Below, in pieces: positions 1-9,097 of a DNA stretch of 64,000 nt. The notes under the pieces were generated by a model. That model did no database searches and was not told where the DNA came from. It saw only the letters and a list, made by a program, of their open reading frames with translations. This DNA comes from Alectryocaccobium sp964389285 (lineage in GTDB: Bacteria > Bacillota > Clostridia > Lachnospirales > Lachnospiraceae), in the NCBI GenBank assembly GCA_964389285.1, contig CAYMCZ010000004.1:74737-138736 (forward strand), given 5' to 3'. Both the position numbers and the translations under genes were made by a program. Within the stretch, counting starts at the first letter, position 1. Each line of letters starts with the position of its first letter.

Positions 1-1635
1 AGCGTTATATGCCGTAAGCGAGAATTCTACGGTATCGCCCACGGATGCGTTTGCCGCGTTTACGGGCTGCTCAAGAATAAGCAGTTCATTTGCGGGCTTG
101 ATCTCAAGCGTCATGGCGCTCTTGCTGGCCGTAAAGACAGTTTCTTCCCAGCTTTCGGTTTCGGCATTGAAGAAAGAAACGGCTGTATCGGCTTCAAGAT
201 AATCGTACTTAAGCGTACCGCCTGTCGCGTTTGCACGCATGCCGAACTCAAATACGTTGGCTTCGGACAGTTCGATGAAAGAATCAGCCGCAGCAGCTTC
301 ATCGGCCGTTCCGATAAAGGCTCTTGTATAAGACGCATCCGGCATGGTAACCTTTAATATTTCGGCATAATTGTTTGAGTTGGGACCGCCGATGGTTTCA
401 AGAGCCGCTGACTGCGGTTTTACGCCCGGAGAATAACTGGTAACCGTAACGGGAGCCGTAAAATCATAATCTCCCGAAACGAGAGTTTTTGCGTCATAAT
501 CGATCTCAAGTTGTCTCGGGTACCATTTGTATATACCCTGTGTATAATAACTGTGAGATATTGCAGCTACCGGAATATAGGTCTGTCCTTCCGTGATCGG
601 AACTTCGAATTCATATTTTCCTGCTTCATTCAGATAATATCCGATCCAGTTGCTGGTATCTATCGGCTCGGATGCAGTCGTTGCAGCTGCTTCCTCGTAT
701 GTGCCGATAAAGATATTCTGATAGCCTGTTCCCGAAAGGGCAAAGCGCAGAACCGTGCTTCCCGTGATCGGGTTTTTAACTATGGAACCTGAAACGGCCT
801 TGAACATACCGGTCGTGCTGCTGGCTGTCAGCTCGGTTACCTCAAGGTCAAATACTGAAACCGCGCATTCCGCGGATGCTTCGGCCGATGAAACGGTAAT
901 AACGGCATTGCCTTCCGCAACTGCCGTAACAACACCGTTTTCATCTACGGTTGCGACGTTATCATCGGAAGATACCCATGCAACCGCCGAGTTTGCGCCT
1001 TCGGGCTCAAGTGTTGCGGTAAGCTCAAGCGTGTCGCCCGTTATAAGCGATGCCGAAGTCTGGCTGAGTGAGATGGCGGTGGCATCTATCGGCTCGGCTT
1101 CAAGCTTGTCCGCAGCAGGTATCGCGAGATAATACTGCTTGCTTGTCGTGCCGCCGTCGCTGTTCTTTTTAGGAGCGATGGGATAAGCTTTTCCGCACAT
1201 TTCGGAGCTTAAGCTGAATGTGTAGTGAGCATCAGCGTCATAAGCTATGAAATTTTCTTCCAGCCATGTATCGTTTTGCGAAATGTCGGCATTCAGATAA
1301 AAGCCGCTGTAAACAGTAACGTTTTTGGGGATGGAGTAGATCTTTACGGTATCACCGGAAAGATAGCAGGTTGAGCCGTCCTGAGGGGTGAACATGCCGA
1401 ACGCGGCTCCGTCCGCATCGATGAATGCCAGAGAGTCTCCCTCATAAACAAAAGGCTCAATGGTTAATTCTTCTGCTTCAAGTAAAGGTTCTTCAAGATC
1501 TTCCGATTCGCAGGTGACTTCCGCGTTTTCCGTCACGGTATCTGCATCGTCGGCAAATACGGGAGCGGAATATGCGATGGGAGATGCCGCCATTACGGCA
1601 GAGACGATGATCGGAAGAAGTTTTCTTTTGATCAT
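1..1635 (-). CDS. Secreted Ig-like surface protein, C-terminus outside window
   Basis: The reading frame is open from an ATG at 1635 to the window edge, so at least 545 codons are present and the 3' end is missing. AAGAAAGGAG lies just upstream of the ATG. The N-terminus is a typical signal peptide (MIKRKLLPIIVSAVMAA, then a cleavage region near SAPVFA-DD). A BIG2-like segment follows at about residues 185-260 (ISLSQTSASLITGDTLELTA, then AVAWVSSD and NGVVTAVAEGNAVITV). The last visible residues, EQPVNAANASVGDTVEF and onward, match the start of the Ig-like repeats seen at 5.05-5.58 kb and 29.65-30.74 kb, so the truncated end probably enters such a repeat. The gene lies behind a cobalamin riboswitch and terminator on the same strand, so it is likely repressed by cobalamin. 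No wall-sorting signal can be assessed. Function is unknown beyond a surface role. Confidence 0.85.
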   Translation of the reverse strand, partial: MIKRKLLPIIVSAVMAASPIAYSAPVFADDADTVTENAEVTCESEDLEEPLLEAEELTIEPFVYEGDSLAFIDADGAAFGMFTPQDGSTCYLSGDTVKIYSIPKNVTVYSGFYLNADISQNDTWLEENFIAYDADAHYTFSLSSEMCGKAYPIAPKKNSDGGTTSKQYYLAIPAADKLEAEPIDATAISLSQTSASLITGDTLELTATLEPEGANSAVAWVSSDDNVATVDENGVVTAVAEGNAVITVSSAEASAECAVSVFDLEVTELTASSTTGMFKAVSGSIVKNPITGSTVLRFALSGTGYQNIFIGTYEEAAATTASEPIDTSNWIGYYLNEAGKYEFEVPITEGQTYIPVAAISHSYYTQGIYKWYPRQLEIDYDAKTLVSGDYDFTAPVTVTSYSPGVKPQSAALETIGGPNSNNYAEILKVTMPDASYTRAFIGTADEAAAADSFIELSEANVFEFGMRANATGGTLKYDYLEADTAVSFFNAETESWEETVFTASKSAMTLEIKPANELLILEQPVNAANASVGDTVEFSLTAYNA

Positions 1636-1673
1636 TTAAAAATCTCCTTTCTTCTTGTTTGCCGGCTTTTTGC

Positions 1674-1732
1674 AAAAAAATGCCGCATAGGCACATTTTA
1701 GGGAAATAAATCCCAAAATGCGCAATGCGACA
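1674..1732 (-). terminator. Riboswitch-linked intrinsic terminator
   Basis: On the minus strand a long hairpin (arms 1711-1731 and 1682-1704, paired almost throughout, inner part CATTTTGGGA against TCCCTAAAATG) is followed by seven T residues (1680-1674). It sits between the cobalamin aptamer and the start codon at 1635, as expected for a transcription-terminating expression platform. Confidence 0.8.
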
Positions 1733-1799
1733 GCGTTAAGTCCTGTGAAATTGCAATTTACGTATGAAAATAAAGCATACATTTATATGCAATCGCCTA

Positions 1800-2085
1800 T
1801 TGTAGGTCTTCTGACTTATACGTTCCGGCAAACAAATATGAAGCAGAAAATATCGTTTGCCCGCGCACGGAAGCCGCCTTCTCTCCTTTCCATTACAGAA
1901 ATTAAATGACCTGCTTTCGCAGTATGCATGCATCAACAGCCAGTATCATGCATGCACAGGTTCCGTACTTCGTAATCACAGCTACTAAGCCGCGCCGCGC
2001 CGAAAAAGGCAGACAGCCGGCACATGTCCGGGAATTTCACCCGATTCCCTTGTTCAGCTGGAAAGCCGGAAAAACCGGCATATCC
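1800..2085 (-). promoter_or_regulatory. Cobalamin riboswitch (minus strand)
   Basis: Read on the minus strand, the segment holds GGGAATCGGGTGAAATTCCC (about 2053-2034), then GTAGCTGTGATTACGAAG, then an extended middle part with GAGAAGGCGGC, and finally the 3' box AAGTCAGAAGACCTAC (about 1817-1802). These are the conserved blocks of the cobalamin aptamer. The middle part is longer than in the other two copies here. It lies downstream of a promoter (2186-2158) and upstream of a terminator (1732-1674) and the gene starting at 1635. Outer limits are approximate. Confidence 0.8.
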
Positions 2086-2157
2086 ATTAACAAGACTGCG
2101 TGTCTGTTAAATCAGGTCGCGCAGCTGCCACAAAAGCCGTTTATCATTTACTTTTAT

Positions 2158-2186
2158 ATAATATCATCGTAACGACATGAATACAA
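2158..2186 (-). promoter_or_regulatory. Predicted sigma-A promoter, minus strand
   Basis: TTGTAT (2186-2181), a 17-base spacer and TATTAT (2163-2158). It precedes the minus-strand cobalamin riboswitch and lies back to back with the plus-strand promoter at 2222. Confidence 0.6.
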
Positions 2187-2221
2187 GAGCGATATTTTGT
2201 TGTTTTTCACCGGCGCATTGA

Positions 2222-2250
2222 TTGACAAAGACTGTTTGGGAATGTAAAAT
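2222..2250 (+). promoter_or_regulatory. Predicted sigma-A promoter
   Basis: TTGACA (2222-2227), a 17-base spacer and TAAAAT (2245-2250). Transcription would start about 20 bases before the cobalamin aptamer at 2280. Confidence 0.7.
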
Positions 2251-2279
2251 AATCATACAAATAAATATAGAGCGGTTTT

Positions 2280-2425
2280 ACAGTGCTCGCCGTGAGCTTA
2301 AAAAGGAATCCGGTTAAAATCCGGGACAGCCCCCGCTACTGTATGAAGGACAAATCCCCTTTTACCACTGGCATATACTGGGAAGGCAGGGGAGGCGGAT
2401 GATTTCGAGTCAGGAGACTTGCTGT
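2280..2425 (+). promoter_or_regulatory. Cobalamin riboswitch
   Basis: This is a near-textbook cobalamin aptamer: AAAAAGGAATCCGGTTAAAA and ATCCGGGACAGCCCCCGCTA, ending with CTGT, then GGAAGGCAGGGG and the terminal box GAGTCAGGAGACTTGC (2408-2423). The outer ends ACAG and CTGT can pair as P1. It is followed by a hairpin terminator at 2485 and the gene for a secreted protein at 2563, so cobalamin binding should switch that gene off. Confidence 0.93.
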
Positions 2426-2484
2426 GAGGTTATTGTTATGCATATTCGGGGTTGAATATGCGTCATTATTGATTCTGGTATATA

Positions 2485-2527
2485 AGGGGCAGTGTATCCG
2501 TTTCGGAGCATTGCCCCTGTTTTATTT
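2485..2527 (+). terminator. Riboswitch expression-platform terminator
   Basis: AGGGGCAGTG (2485-2494) pairs with CATTGCCCCT (2509-2518) over ten positions including one G-T pair. An inner CCG/CGG extends the stem, and GTTTTATTT follows. It lies between the aptamer and the ribosome binding site of the 2563 gene. Confidence 0.88.
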
Positions 2528-2562
2528 ATACAAAAAAGCTTTTTCAAAGGAGAGATGTGCAG

Positions 2563-5500
2563 ATGAAAGGAAAACCCAAACTGTGGAAAAGGGCAGTCGG
2601 CATGGCGGCGGCCGCTCTTATGAGCCTCACACTGCTGCCTGCATCCGCTTTTGCCTATTACGGCGGAGACTGGCAGGACGGAAAAGAGATTGATTACTCG
2701 AGCGTTTACATGACCGACGCCGAGATCCCCGATGACGCGGTCGTATATGTATCGATAAGTCAGGACGGCGCGTTTTTCACAAGCGACGGACAGACGAGCG
2801 GAGAGATTCTGGCTTATGTTCCGGTAAGCATCAAAAAAGCGGCGGCCGTAGATCTGGACGCATACGGTCTCGGAGCATACAAATATCCTTGTATTGATAA
2901 GGGTAATAACCTCAGCGGATACTATGTAACGCTTCTTCAGGTTATGATCCATGCCGCCGAAACCTATTACAGCGAAGGCTGGAATTGCGTCGTTGACGGC
3001 GATTTCGGAAGTTTTCATTTTAACGGCGGATTTTTCGGATGGGATGATAACCTGACCTACTATGCAAACGGCGAATATCCGCTGCAGACGGCGGGACGCG
3101 GCACGACATGCGATCATATAATAGTACAGCCGGGCGATTTCTATGATATCGGCATGTTTACCAACAGAGATTATTATGCGGATCCCGCGGCGGGATATCA
3201 GTATTTTACCGATGCTTCCGGAAACATAACCCACGGCTACGATGCAGCAGAAGATACCGCTTTACAGGTTTCCCTTAAGAAAGCCATGGTGGACGGCGAT
3301 ATCATGGATCCGGAAAATCCCGGACAGATTCTGGAGCCCGGCAGCTATGAAACAAATCTTACCACTATAGACAATGTCGTTTATTACGGGACGTCGCTTT
3401 ATGACGAAAATGCTCAATGCATCGAAACAGAAGGCGGTTCGGCCTCTATTGTCTTTGAAGAGCCCGGCACCTATTATCTTTGGACCGAAGGACAGACGGG
3501 AAGCACGGTGGACGCGGTCGTTTCCGCTCCGGCGTATGCGGTTGTTACAGTGCAGGAAAGTGCCCCTGTCGTAACGGCAAACGTAACGGTTCGCGCACAG
3601 GTGGAAAGCGAATACGCGGATACTTTCTCGGAACCGCTGTTTGTAAAATCAGATCTGGCGGAAGCTTACGGTTATGTTGACGAAGTAGTTGGAGCGGTAT
3701 CCGTACTGGATGCGGCTGTCGCTGAGCATCAGCACATGTTCGGAGATGATTTCACGCCTGACAGCGCGAGAGAGTATCTTGATGTGAACGCAACCGGAAC
3801 AACGACCAAAATCTTCGGGATCAGCACATATGCCAACGGCTTTTTCGTAAACGAAGGCTTCCCTAACGACGGCACGGAAAGCCCGTGGGGAGGATATAAC
3901 GGCACGCTTATCAACACAACTCCCATATACGAAGGCGATGTTGTGGATCTGTTCATATATTCCGATACGTCATACTGGTGCGACTATTATACATTTATCA
4001 CGGCGGAGTCTGATACCGTGGCAGCGGGAGAAGCTTTAAGCGCAACGGTAAAAGGCGTAATGGCGATGAATGGATATTTATACAGGACACCGGAAGACTA
4101 CCGTGCGGCAGCTGCGCCCATGGAAGACATCGGATTTGTCTGGATCAGCAAGGCGACGGGCGATGTGACACAGACGCAGGCGTTCTCTGACGAAGACGGA
4201 GCGGCAATGGTAACCGCACCGGATGAAGCCGGAGTCTATTATCTGGCAGCGGTATCGTCCGATTTTGAAGACATCATCAAAAACCCCATAGAGATAAACG
4301 TAATCTGTACGGCAAACGTAACGGTTCGCGCACAGGTGGAAAGCGAATACGCGGATACTTTCTCGGAACCGCTGTTTGTAAAATCAGATCTGGCGGAAGC
4401 TTACGGTTATGTTGACGAAGTAGTTGGAGCGGTATCCGTACTGGATGCGGCTGTCGCTGAGCATCAGCACATGTTCGGAGATGATTTCACGCCTGACAGC
4501 GCGAGAGAGTATCTTGATGTGAACGCAACCGGAACAACGACCAAAATCTTCGGGATCAGCACATATGCCAACGGCTTTTTCGTAAACGAAGGCTTCCCTA
4601 ACGACGGCACGGAAAGCCCGTGGGGAGGATATAACGGCACGCTTATCAACACAACTCCCATATACGAAGGCGATGTTGTGGATCTGTTCATATATTCCGA
4701 TACGTCATACTGGTGCGACTATTATACATTTATCACGGCGGAGTCTGATACCGTGGCAGCGGGAGAAGCTTTAAGCGCAACGGTAAAAGGCGTAATGGCG
4801 ATGAATGGATATTTATACAGGACACCGGAAGACTACCGTGCGGCAGCTGCGCCCATGGAAGACATCGGATTTGTCTGGATCAGCAAGGCGACGGGCGATG
4901 TGACACAGACGCAGGCGTTCTCTGACGAAGACGGAGCGGCAATGGTAACCGCGCCGGATGCGGCCGGAGTCTATTATCTGGCGGCAGTGTCGTCCGATTT
5001 TGAAGACGTCATCAAAAACCCCATAGAAGTGACTGTAACCGAAGCGGAATTTAAGATCATAAAACAGCCTGAAAATACAAACGCGAAAATCGGAGAAGGC
5101 GTAAGTTATTCCGTAACTGCATTGAAAGCGGATTCATATCAATGGTATTACAGCAAAGACGGCGGTAAGAAGTGGTATAAGAGCGCAATGGAAGGCAATG
5201 ACACGGACAATATCACCGGAACGGTAAAAAGCAATAATATCGGCAATATCTACAGATGCAAGGTAACGGGCGAAGACGGTACTGTTCTGTATTCCGAGTC
5301 CGCCGGCAATGAGATTCAAAGACTGTCCATAACAAAACAGCCTGAAAGCGTTGAAGCTAAAATCGGAGATACGGTTGTTTATTCAATCGCTGCCGAAAAC
5401 GCAGAGTCATATCAGTGGTATTACAGTAAAGACGGCGGAGAGAAATGGTACAAGAGTTCAGCCGCGGGGGCAGGAGGCACTGAGCTTAGCGTAAAACTTA

Positions 5501-5595
5501 AGAGCTCAACTGTTAATAATCTTTACAGATGCAAGGTAACCGGTGAAGACGGAACAAGCGTCACTTCCGAATCGGCTCATGTATATCAGAGCTAA
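2563..5595 (+). CDS. Secreted protein with tandem transcobalamin-like (DUF4430-type) modules and two Ig-like repeats
   Basis: The ATG at 2563 is chosen because AAAGGAGAG at 2547-2554 is well spaced for it and too close to the GTG at 2557; this gives 1010 residues. A signal peptide ends near ASAFA-YYGG (about residue 32). Residues about 40-250 hold one divergent ligand-binding-like region. Residues 337-581 and 582-826 are two nearly identical modules with a DUF4430-like pattern (FFVNEG, then ESPWGGYNGT, then EGDVVDLFIYSD). DUF4430 is the bacterial relative of the transcobalamin C-terminal domain. Two Ig-like repeats with YQWYYSKDGG at about residues 858 and 948 end the protein. No LPXTG, SLH or membrane anchor is visible. 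With the cobalamin riboswitch upstream, I infer binding or capture of cobalamin or another corrinoid at the cell surface; other ligands remain possible. Confidence 0.88.
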   Translation: MKGKPKLWKRAVGMAAAALMSLTLLPASAFAYYGGDWQDGKEIDYSSVYMTDAEIPDDAVVYVSISQDGAFFTSDGQTSGEILAYVPVSIKKAAAVDLDAYGLGAYKYPCIDKGNNLSGYYVTLLQVMIHAAETYYSEGWNCVVDGDFGSFHFNGGFFGWDDNLTYYANGEYPLQTAGRGTTCDHIIVQPGDFYDIGMFTNRDYYADPAAGYQYFTDASGNITHGYDAAEDTALQVSLKKAMVDGDIMDPENPGQILEPGSYETNLTTIDNVVYYGTSLYDENAQCIETEGGSASIVFEEPGTYYLWTEGQTGSTVDAVVSAPAYAVVTVQESAPVVTANVTVRAQVESEYADTFSEPLFVKSDLAEAYGYVDEVVGAVSVLDAAVAEHQHMFGDDFTPDSAREYLDVNATGTTTKIFGISTYANGFFVNEGFPNDGTESPWGGYNGTLINTTPIYEGDVVDLFIYSDTSYWCDYYTFITAESDTVAAGEALSATVKGVMAMNGYLYRTPEDYRAAAAPMEDIGFVWISKATGDVTQTQAFSDEDGAAMVTAPDEAGVYYLAAVSSDFEDIIKNPIEINVICTANVTVRAQVESEYADTFSEPLFVKSDLAEAYGYVDEVVGAVSVLDAAVAEHQHMFGDDFTPDSAREYLDVNATGTTTKIFGISTYANGFFVNEGFPNDGTESPWGGYNGTLINTTPIYEGDVVDLFIYSDTSYWCDYYTFITAESDTVAAGEALSATVKGVMAMNGYLYRTPEDYRAAAAPMEDIGFVWISKATGDVTQTQAFSDEDGAAMVTAPDAAGVYYLAAVSSDFEDVIKNPIEVTVTEAEFKIIKQPENTNAKIGEGVSYSVTALKADSYQWYYSKDGGKKWYKSAMEGNDTDNITGTVKSNNIGNIYRCKVTGEDGTVLYSESAGNEIQRLSITKQPESVEAKIGDTVVYSIAAENAESYQWYYSKDGGEKWYKSSAAGAGGTELSVKLKSSTVNNLYRCKVTGEDGTSVTSESAHVYQS
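3574..5043 (+). repeat. 735-bp in-frame tandem duplication
   Basis: Two copies, 3574-4308 and 4309-5043, have a period of 735 bases (245 codons). I see no difference between 3574-4217 and 4309-4952 (644 bases). The last 91 bases differ at many sites, several of them synonymous. The duplication doubles the DUF4430-like module of the host gene. Confidence 0.92.
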
Positions 5596-5647
5596 AGAAT
5601 ATCGGCACATAAGAATACCGAAAAACAACTGAAATTTTTCTTTAAAG

Positions 5648-5688
5648 CAGCAACCCGCCTGTCCCGAAACGGAGCAGACGGGTTGCTG
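5648..5688 (+). terminator. Hairpin after the secreted-protein gene
   Basis: CAGCAACCCG (5648-5657) pairs perfectly with CGGGTTGCTG (5679-5688) around a 21-base loop. There is no T-run, so it may be a weak terminator or an mRNA-stabilising hairpin. Confidence 0.5.
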
Positions 5689-5701
5689 ACAATACAAGTT
5701 G

Positions 5702-5730
5702 TTGACACAACATGATTCAAAATGTTAAAT
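5702..5730 (+). promoter_or_regulatory. Predicted promoter of the polysaccharide operon
   Basis: TTGACA (5702-5707), a 17-base spacer and TTAAAT (5725-5730), 44 bases before the TTG start of the first polysaccharide gene. Confidence 0.55.
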
Positions 5731-5773
5731 TAACGAATATTTGAAAATTATATCCGGATGGGAGGTAACGGCT

Positions 5774-7219
5774 TTGTTTGAAAAAGAAAGTAAAATGCTG
5801 AAGCATCTGGATTTTATTATTATAGATATTATATGCATGTATGCGGCATATTTTATCGCATACATTATAAGAGAAGGTTTTCCGATTGACTTTGACTCGA
5901 TGCTCGTTCGGGCGTCGGTAATAATATATCTCATAGTCAATCTTCTGGTGACATATTTTGCGTCAAGCTATAAAAATGTCGTAAAAAGAGGGTATCTGGT
6001 CGAACTGCGTTTCGCGGTTATGCATGTGCTCGGAATAACCCTTTTTGTCATAATGGCGTTTTTTGTTTTTAAGCTGGCGGATAAACAGTCGCGGGCCATA
6101 GTCCTGATGACGGCGGTTTTTTATCTGATTTTCACATGGACCTTGAGGTGTCTGAGAAAGTCGCAGCTCAGAAAAACCAAGCTGCGAAAGAAAAAGTCGC
6201 TTTTGCTGATAACCTCGGCAGAGAAGGTCGACAGGATCATGAAAGATTTTAACGATGAGCGCCAGATACGTTACGCGATCCGGGCCATAGTCCTGACCGA
6301 CTCGGAAGCGGAAATAAAAGAGTATCGGGGAATTCCCGTGGAATCAGACATAAAAAAAGTGCATGATTTTGCGAAAGAGCGTTGGCTGGACGGCGTACTT
6401 ATAAGTCCCGGAGCCGATGACGCGCTCTCGGAAAGGTTTCTGGACGGATTTCTGGAAATGGGAATACCGGTTCATCACGGCATCTTTCATAAAGAGGCCG
6501 CACACGAATGGAAAAACAGCACTGGCAAGGTCGGAAACTATATAGTATATACCGAAAGCATGCGGCTGATCGGGCCGGGGCAGATGGCACTGAAACGGCT
6601 AATGGATATAGTCGGGGGTCTTTTGGGCTGCGCGGCAGTGGGAATACTCTATATTTTTATCGCTCCCCGGATTAAAAAAGCTTCGCCCGGGCCGGTTTTT
6701 TTCAAACAGGAAAGAGTCGGACGAAACGGCAGAACCTTTTATATGTATAAATTCAGAACCATGGTTCCGAATGCGGACGAGCTTAAAGCACAATACATGA
6801 AAGAAAACCGAATCGCCGACGGCATGATGTTTAAGATGGACTTTGATCCGAGGGTCATCGGCAACGAGCTCCTTCCCGACGGGACCAAAAAAACCGGCAT
6901 AGGGGATTTTCTGCGAAGGACGAGCCTGGACGAATTTCCCCAGTTTTTCAATGTGCTTAAAGGCGATATGAGCCTTGTAGGCACCAGGCCGCCCACGCTT
7001 GACGAATGGAAAAAATACCTCGGACACCACAGGGTCCGCATGGCTATCAAGCCCGGAATTACCGGTCTGTGGCAGGTGAGCGGCAGGAGTGAGATAACGG
7101 ATTTCGAAGAAGTGGTGAGGCTGGACAGGGAATATATAAATACGTTCAGTCTGGGAATGGATATGAAAATACTTGCAAAAACCATCACGACCGTATTAGA
7201 TAAAAAGGGATCCATGTAA
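5774..7219 (+). CDS. Priming exopolysaccharide glycosylphosphotransferase
   Basis: A polyprenyl glycosylphosphotransferase of this type moves a sugar phosphate from a nucleotide sugar to undecaprenyl phosphate and so starts each repeat unit at the membrane. A TTG at 5774 is preferred to the TTG at 5741, because GGGAGGT at 5760-5766 is correctly spaced for it (481 residues). The N-terminus has several membrane segments (to about residue 110), then a soluble linker. The bacterial sugar transferase domain begins near residue 270 (LKRLMDIVGG) and includes KFRTM, RRTSLDEFPQ, GTRPP and KPGITGLWQVSGRS, all family hallmarks. It is the first gene of a tightly packed operon of about 11 kb and follows a predicted promoter. 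The sugar transferred cannot be told from sequence alone. Confidence 0.93.
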   Translation: MFEKESKMLKHLDFIIIDIICMYAAYFIAYIIREGFPIDFDSMLVRASVIIYLIVNLLVTYFASSYKNVVKRGYLVELRFAVMHVLGITLFVIMAFFVFKLADKQSRAIVLMTAVFYLIFTWTLRCLRKSQLRKTKLRKKKSLLLITSAEKVDRIMKDFNDERQIRYAIRAIVLTDSEAEIKEYRGIPVESDIKKVHDFAKERWLDGVLISPGADDALSERFLDGFLEMGIPVHHGIFHKEAAHEWKNSTGKVGNYIVYTESMRLIGPGQMALKRLMDIVGGLLGCAAVGILYIFIAPRIKKASPGPVFFKQERVGRNGRTFYMYKFRTMVPNADELKAQYMKENRIADGMMFKMDFDPRVIGNELLPDGTKKTGIGDFLRRTSLDEFPQFFNVLKGDMSLVGTRPPTLDEWKKYLGHHRVRMAIKPGITGLWQVSGRSEITDFEEVVRLDREYINTFSLGMDMKILAKTITTVLDKKGSM

Positions 7220-7225
7220 GGCTTT

Positions 7226-7696
7226 ATGAGAGAGAAAAAAAAGAAGGTTTGTTTTGCGGCGTCGACGGGGGGACATTTTGAACAGCTTTTGATGTTAAAG
7301 CCCCTTATGGAACGATACGACAGCTTCATAATTACGGAAAAAACAGAATATAAAGCGGTTGTTCCCGGTAAAAAAATGTATTATTTGCACCAGGTGAACA
7401 GAAAAGAAAAGAAGTATATCCTGCTTATGATGAGGAATACGTTTCGGTCGCTGGCGATTTTCGCAAAGGAAAGACCCGATGTTGTGATTTCCACCGGCGT
7501 TCTGGCCGTTATTCCGATATGTCTGCTGGCTAAAATGTTTCGTAAAAAACTGATTTATATAGAATCATTCGCAAAGATAAGCTCGCCTACCGAAACGGGA
7601 AAGCTTTTATATAAGTATGCCGATCAGTTTTACGTGCAGTGGGAAAGTATGCTTGAGATATATCCCAAAGCGATCTGTCTCGGCGGAATTTATTAA
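7226..7696 (+). CDS. Alg14/PssD-type glycosyltransferase subunit
   Basis: This 156-residue protein has the Alg14-like fold signature: KVCFAASTGGHFEQL near the N-terminus, then PDVVISTGV and a membrane-proximal middle part. Proteins of this family (PssD, Cps14F-like) are the membrane-bound, non-catalytic halves of a two-part glycosyltransferase that recruits the Alg13-like half. The likely partner is the 9094 gene, separated here by the flippase gene, whereas the two halves are usually adjacent. It starts 7 bases after the priming transferase. It probably helps add the second sugar of the repeat unit. Confidence 0.85.
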   Translation: MREKKKKVCFAASTGGHFEQLLMLKPLMERYDSFIITEKTEYKAVVPGKKMYYLHQVNRKEKKYILLMMRNTFRSLAIFAKERPDVVISTGVLAVIPICLLAKMFRKKLIYIESFAKISSPTETGKLLYKYADQFYVQWESMLEIYPKAICLGGIY

Positions 7697-7699
7697 GAC

Positions 7700-9097
7700 A
7701 TGCAAAGAGAAAGAGAATTTGTAAAAAATACATTCGTACTGTCTGTCGGCAGGCTGCTTCCGAAGATTACGGCACTGATTACATTGCCGATCCTTACGGC
7801 CTGCCTTACAAAGGCGGAGTACGGCACATATGACCTGATAACAACACTGATAATGCTTGTTATTCCTATTGCCACTTTGCAGATACAGTCGGCTGCTTTC
7901 AGATTCCTCATAGATTACAGGCATGACAGAATCGGCGCGGAGGAAATTATTTCAAACATTTTTGCGGTAACTATTCCGATTTCCCTGGCTGTTTCCTGTG
8001 TCATTCCTTTGTTTTTCGGGCAGCTTACCTTATTTTCAAGGCTGCTGATAGGGGTTTATTTTTTTATAGATACCCTGTATGTTACGGCCAGTCAGATTGC
8101 AAGAGGACTGGGATACAATAAATATTATTCCATAGGGTCTTCCATTATTTCATTTGTGAACATGCTGGGAATAATCCTCGCCGTATATATATCAGGACAG
8201 GGAATTCTCGGAGTGATGCTTTCTCTTGCGGCAGCGCAGATCGCGGGATTTGTTTTTATTTCAGCAAAAAGCCGTTTGTTTTCTTATATATCATTTCAGC
8301 GGGCTTCCGGAAAACGAATAAAAGAACTGCTGGCATACTCATGGCCGATGATACCGAACAATCTTTCCTCATGGGTTTTGAAGCTTTCCGACAGGCTGGT
8401 GATAACGGCCTTTATCGGAGTGCAGGCAAATGCGGTTTATGCGGTGGCGAACAAGATTCCGAATCTGTTGGCTTTGGCGCAGCAGATAGTGGTAATGGCA
8501 TGGCAGGAAAATGCTTCCATAGCGGTTAAGGATAAGGATGCCGGAGAGTATTATTCCAAAATGCTGCGCTCCATGTTTGATCTTATGTTCGGATTTACGG
8601 CGCTTCTGATAGCGGGAACCCCTTTGATTTTCAGGATACTTATCAGGGGCGATTACGGAGAAGCTTATTATCAGATGCCCGTTCTGATACTGGCAATGTT
8701 CTTTTTTGCCATGTCCTCTTTTTTCGGAGGCATATATGTAGCGCATAAAAAAACGATAAATGTAGGCGTTACCACTATGGTAGCTGCCGGCATAAATCTT
8801 GCGATCGATTTGGGATTTATCAATTATATCGGAATATGGGCGGCCTCTTTGTCCACGTTGATCGCTTATGTGGTGCTTTATTATTACAGGATGATTAATT
8901 CTAAAAACTTCCAGCCAATTAAGGTGAATTGGGGCAGACAAAGCGTTCAGATCGCGGTTATGTGCGGCATGTTGGGAATGTGCTTCATGCAAACGCGTAT
9001 ATTAAACATAGCAAACGCTGTTTTGGGCGTTATGCTTTTTGCTCTTTTCAACAGAAGAATTATAAGAAAGGCAGTTAATAAACTGAAAAAAAGATGA
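7700..9097 (+). CDS. Wzx-type polysaccharide flippase
   Basis: A 465-residue, highly hydrophobic protein with about twelve to fourteen predicted membrane segments and a MOP-superfamily N-terminus (FVLSVGRLLPKITALITLPI, then YGTYDLI). The family flips lipid-linked repeat units to the outer face of the membrane. Its start is 4 bases after the Alg14-like gene, and its last 4 bases overlap the start of the Alg13-like gene (ATGA), which points to coupled translation. Confidence 0.9.
   Translation: MQREREFVKNTFVLSVGRLLPKITALITLPILTACLTKAEYGTYDLITTLIMLVIPIATLQIQSAAFRFLIDYRHDRIGAEEIISNIFAVTIPISLAVSCVIPLFFGQLTLFSRLLIGVYFFIDTLYVTASQIARGLGYNKYYSIGSSIISFVNMLGIILAVYISGQGILGVMLSLAAAQIAGFVFISAKSRLFSYISFQRASGKRIKELLAYSWPMIPNNLSSWVLKLSDRLVITAFIGVQANAVYAVANKIPNLLALAQQIVVMAWQENASIAVKDKDAGEYYSKMLRSMFDLMFGFTALLIAGTPLIFRILIRGDYGEAYYQMPVLILAMFFFAMSSFFGGIYVAHKKTINVGVTTMVAAGINLAIDLGFINYIGIWAASLSTLIAYVVLYYYRMINSKNFQPIKVNWGRQSVQIAVMCGMLGMCFMQTRILNIANAVLGVMLFALFNRRIIRKAVNKLKKR

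Noticed and set aside
2410..3234. A 274-codon minus-strand frame
   Set aside because: It lies antisense to the riboswitch leader and the secreted-protein gene, with no ribosome binding site or domain.
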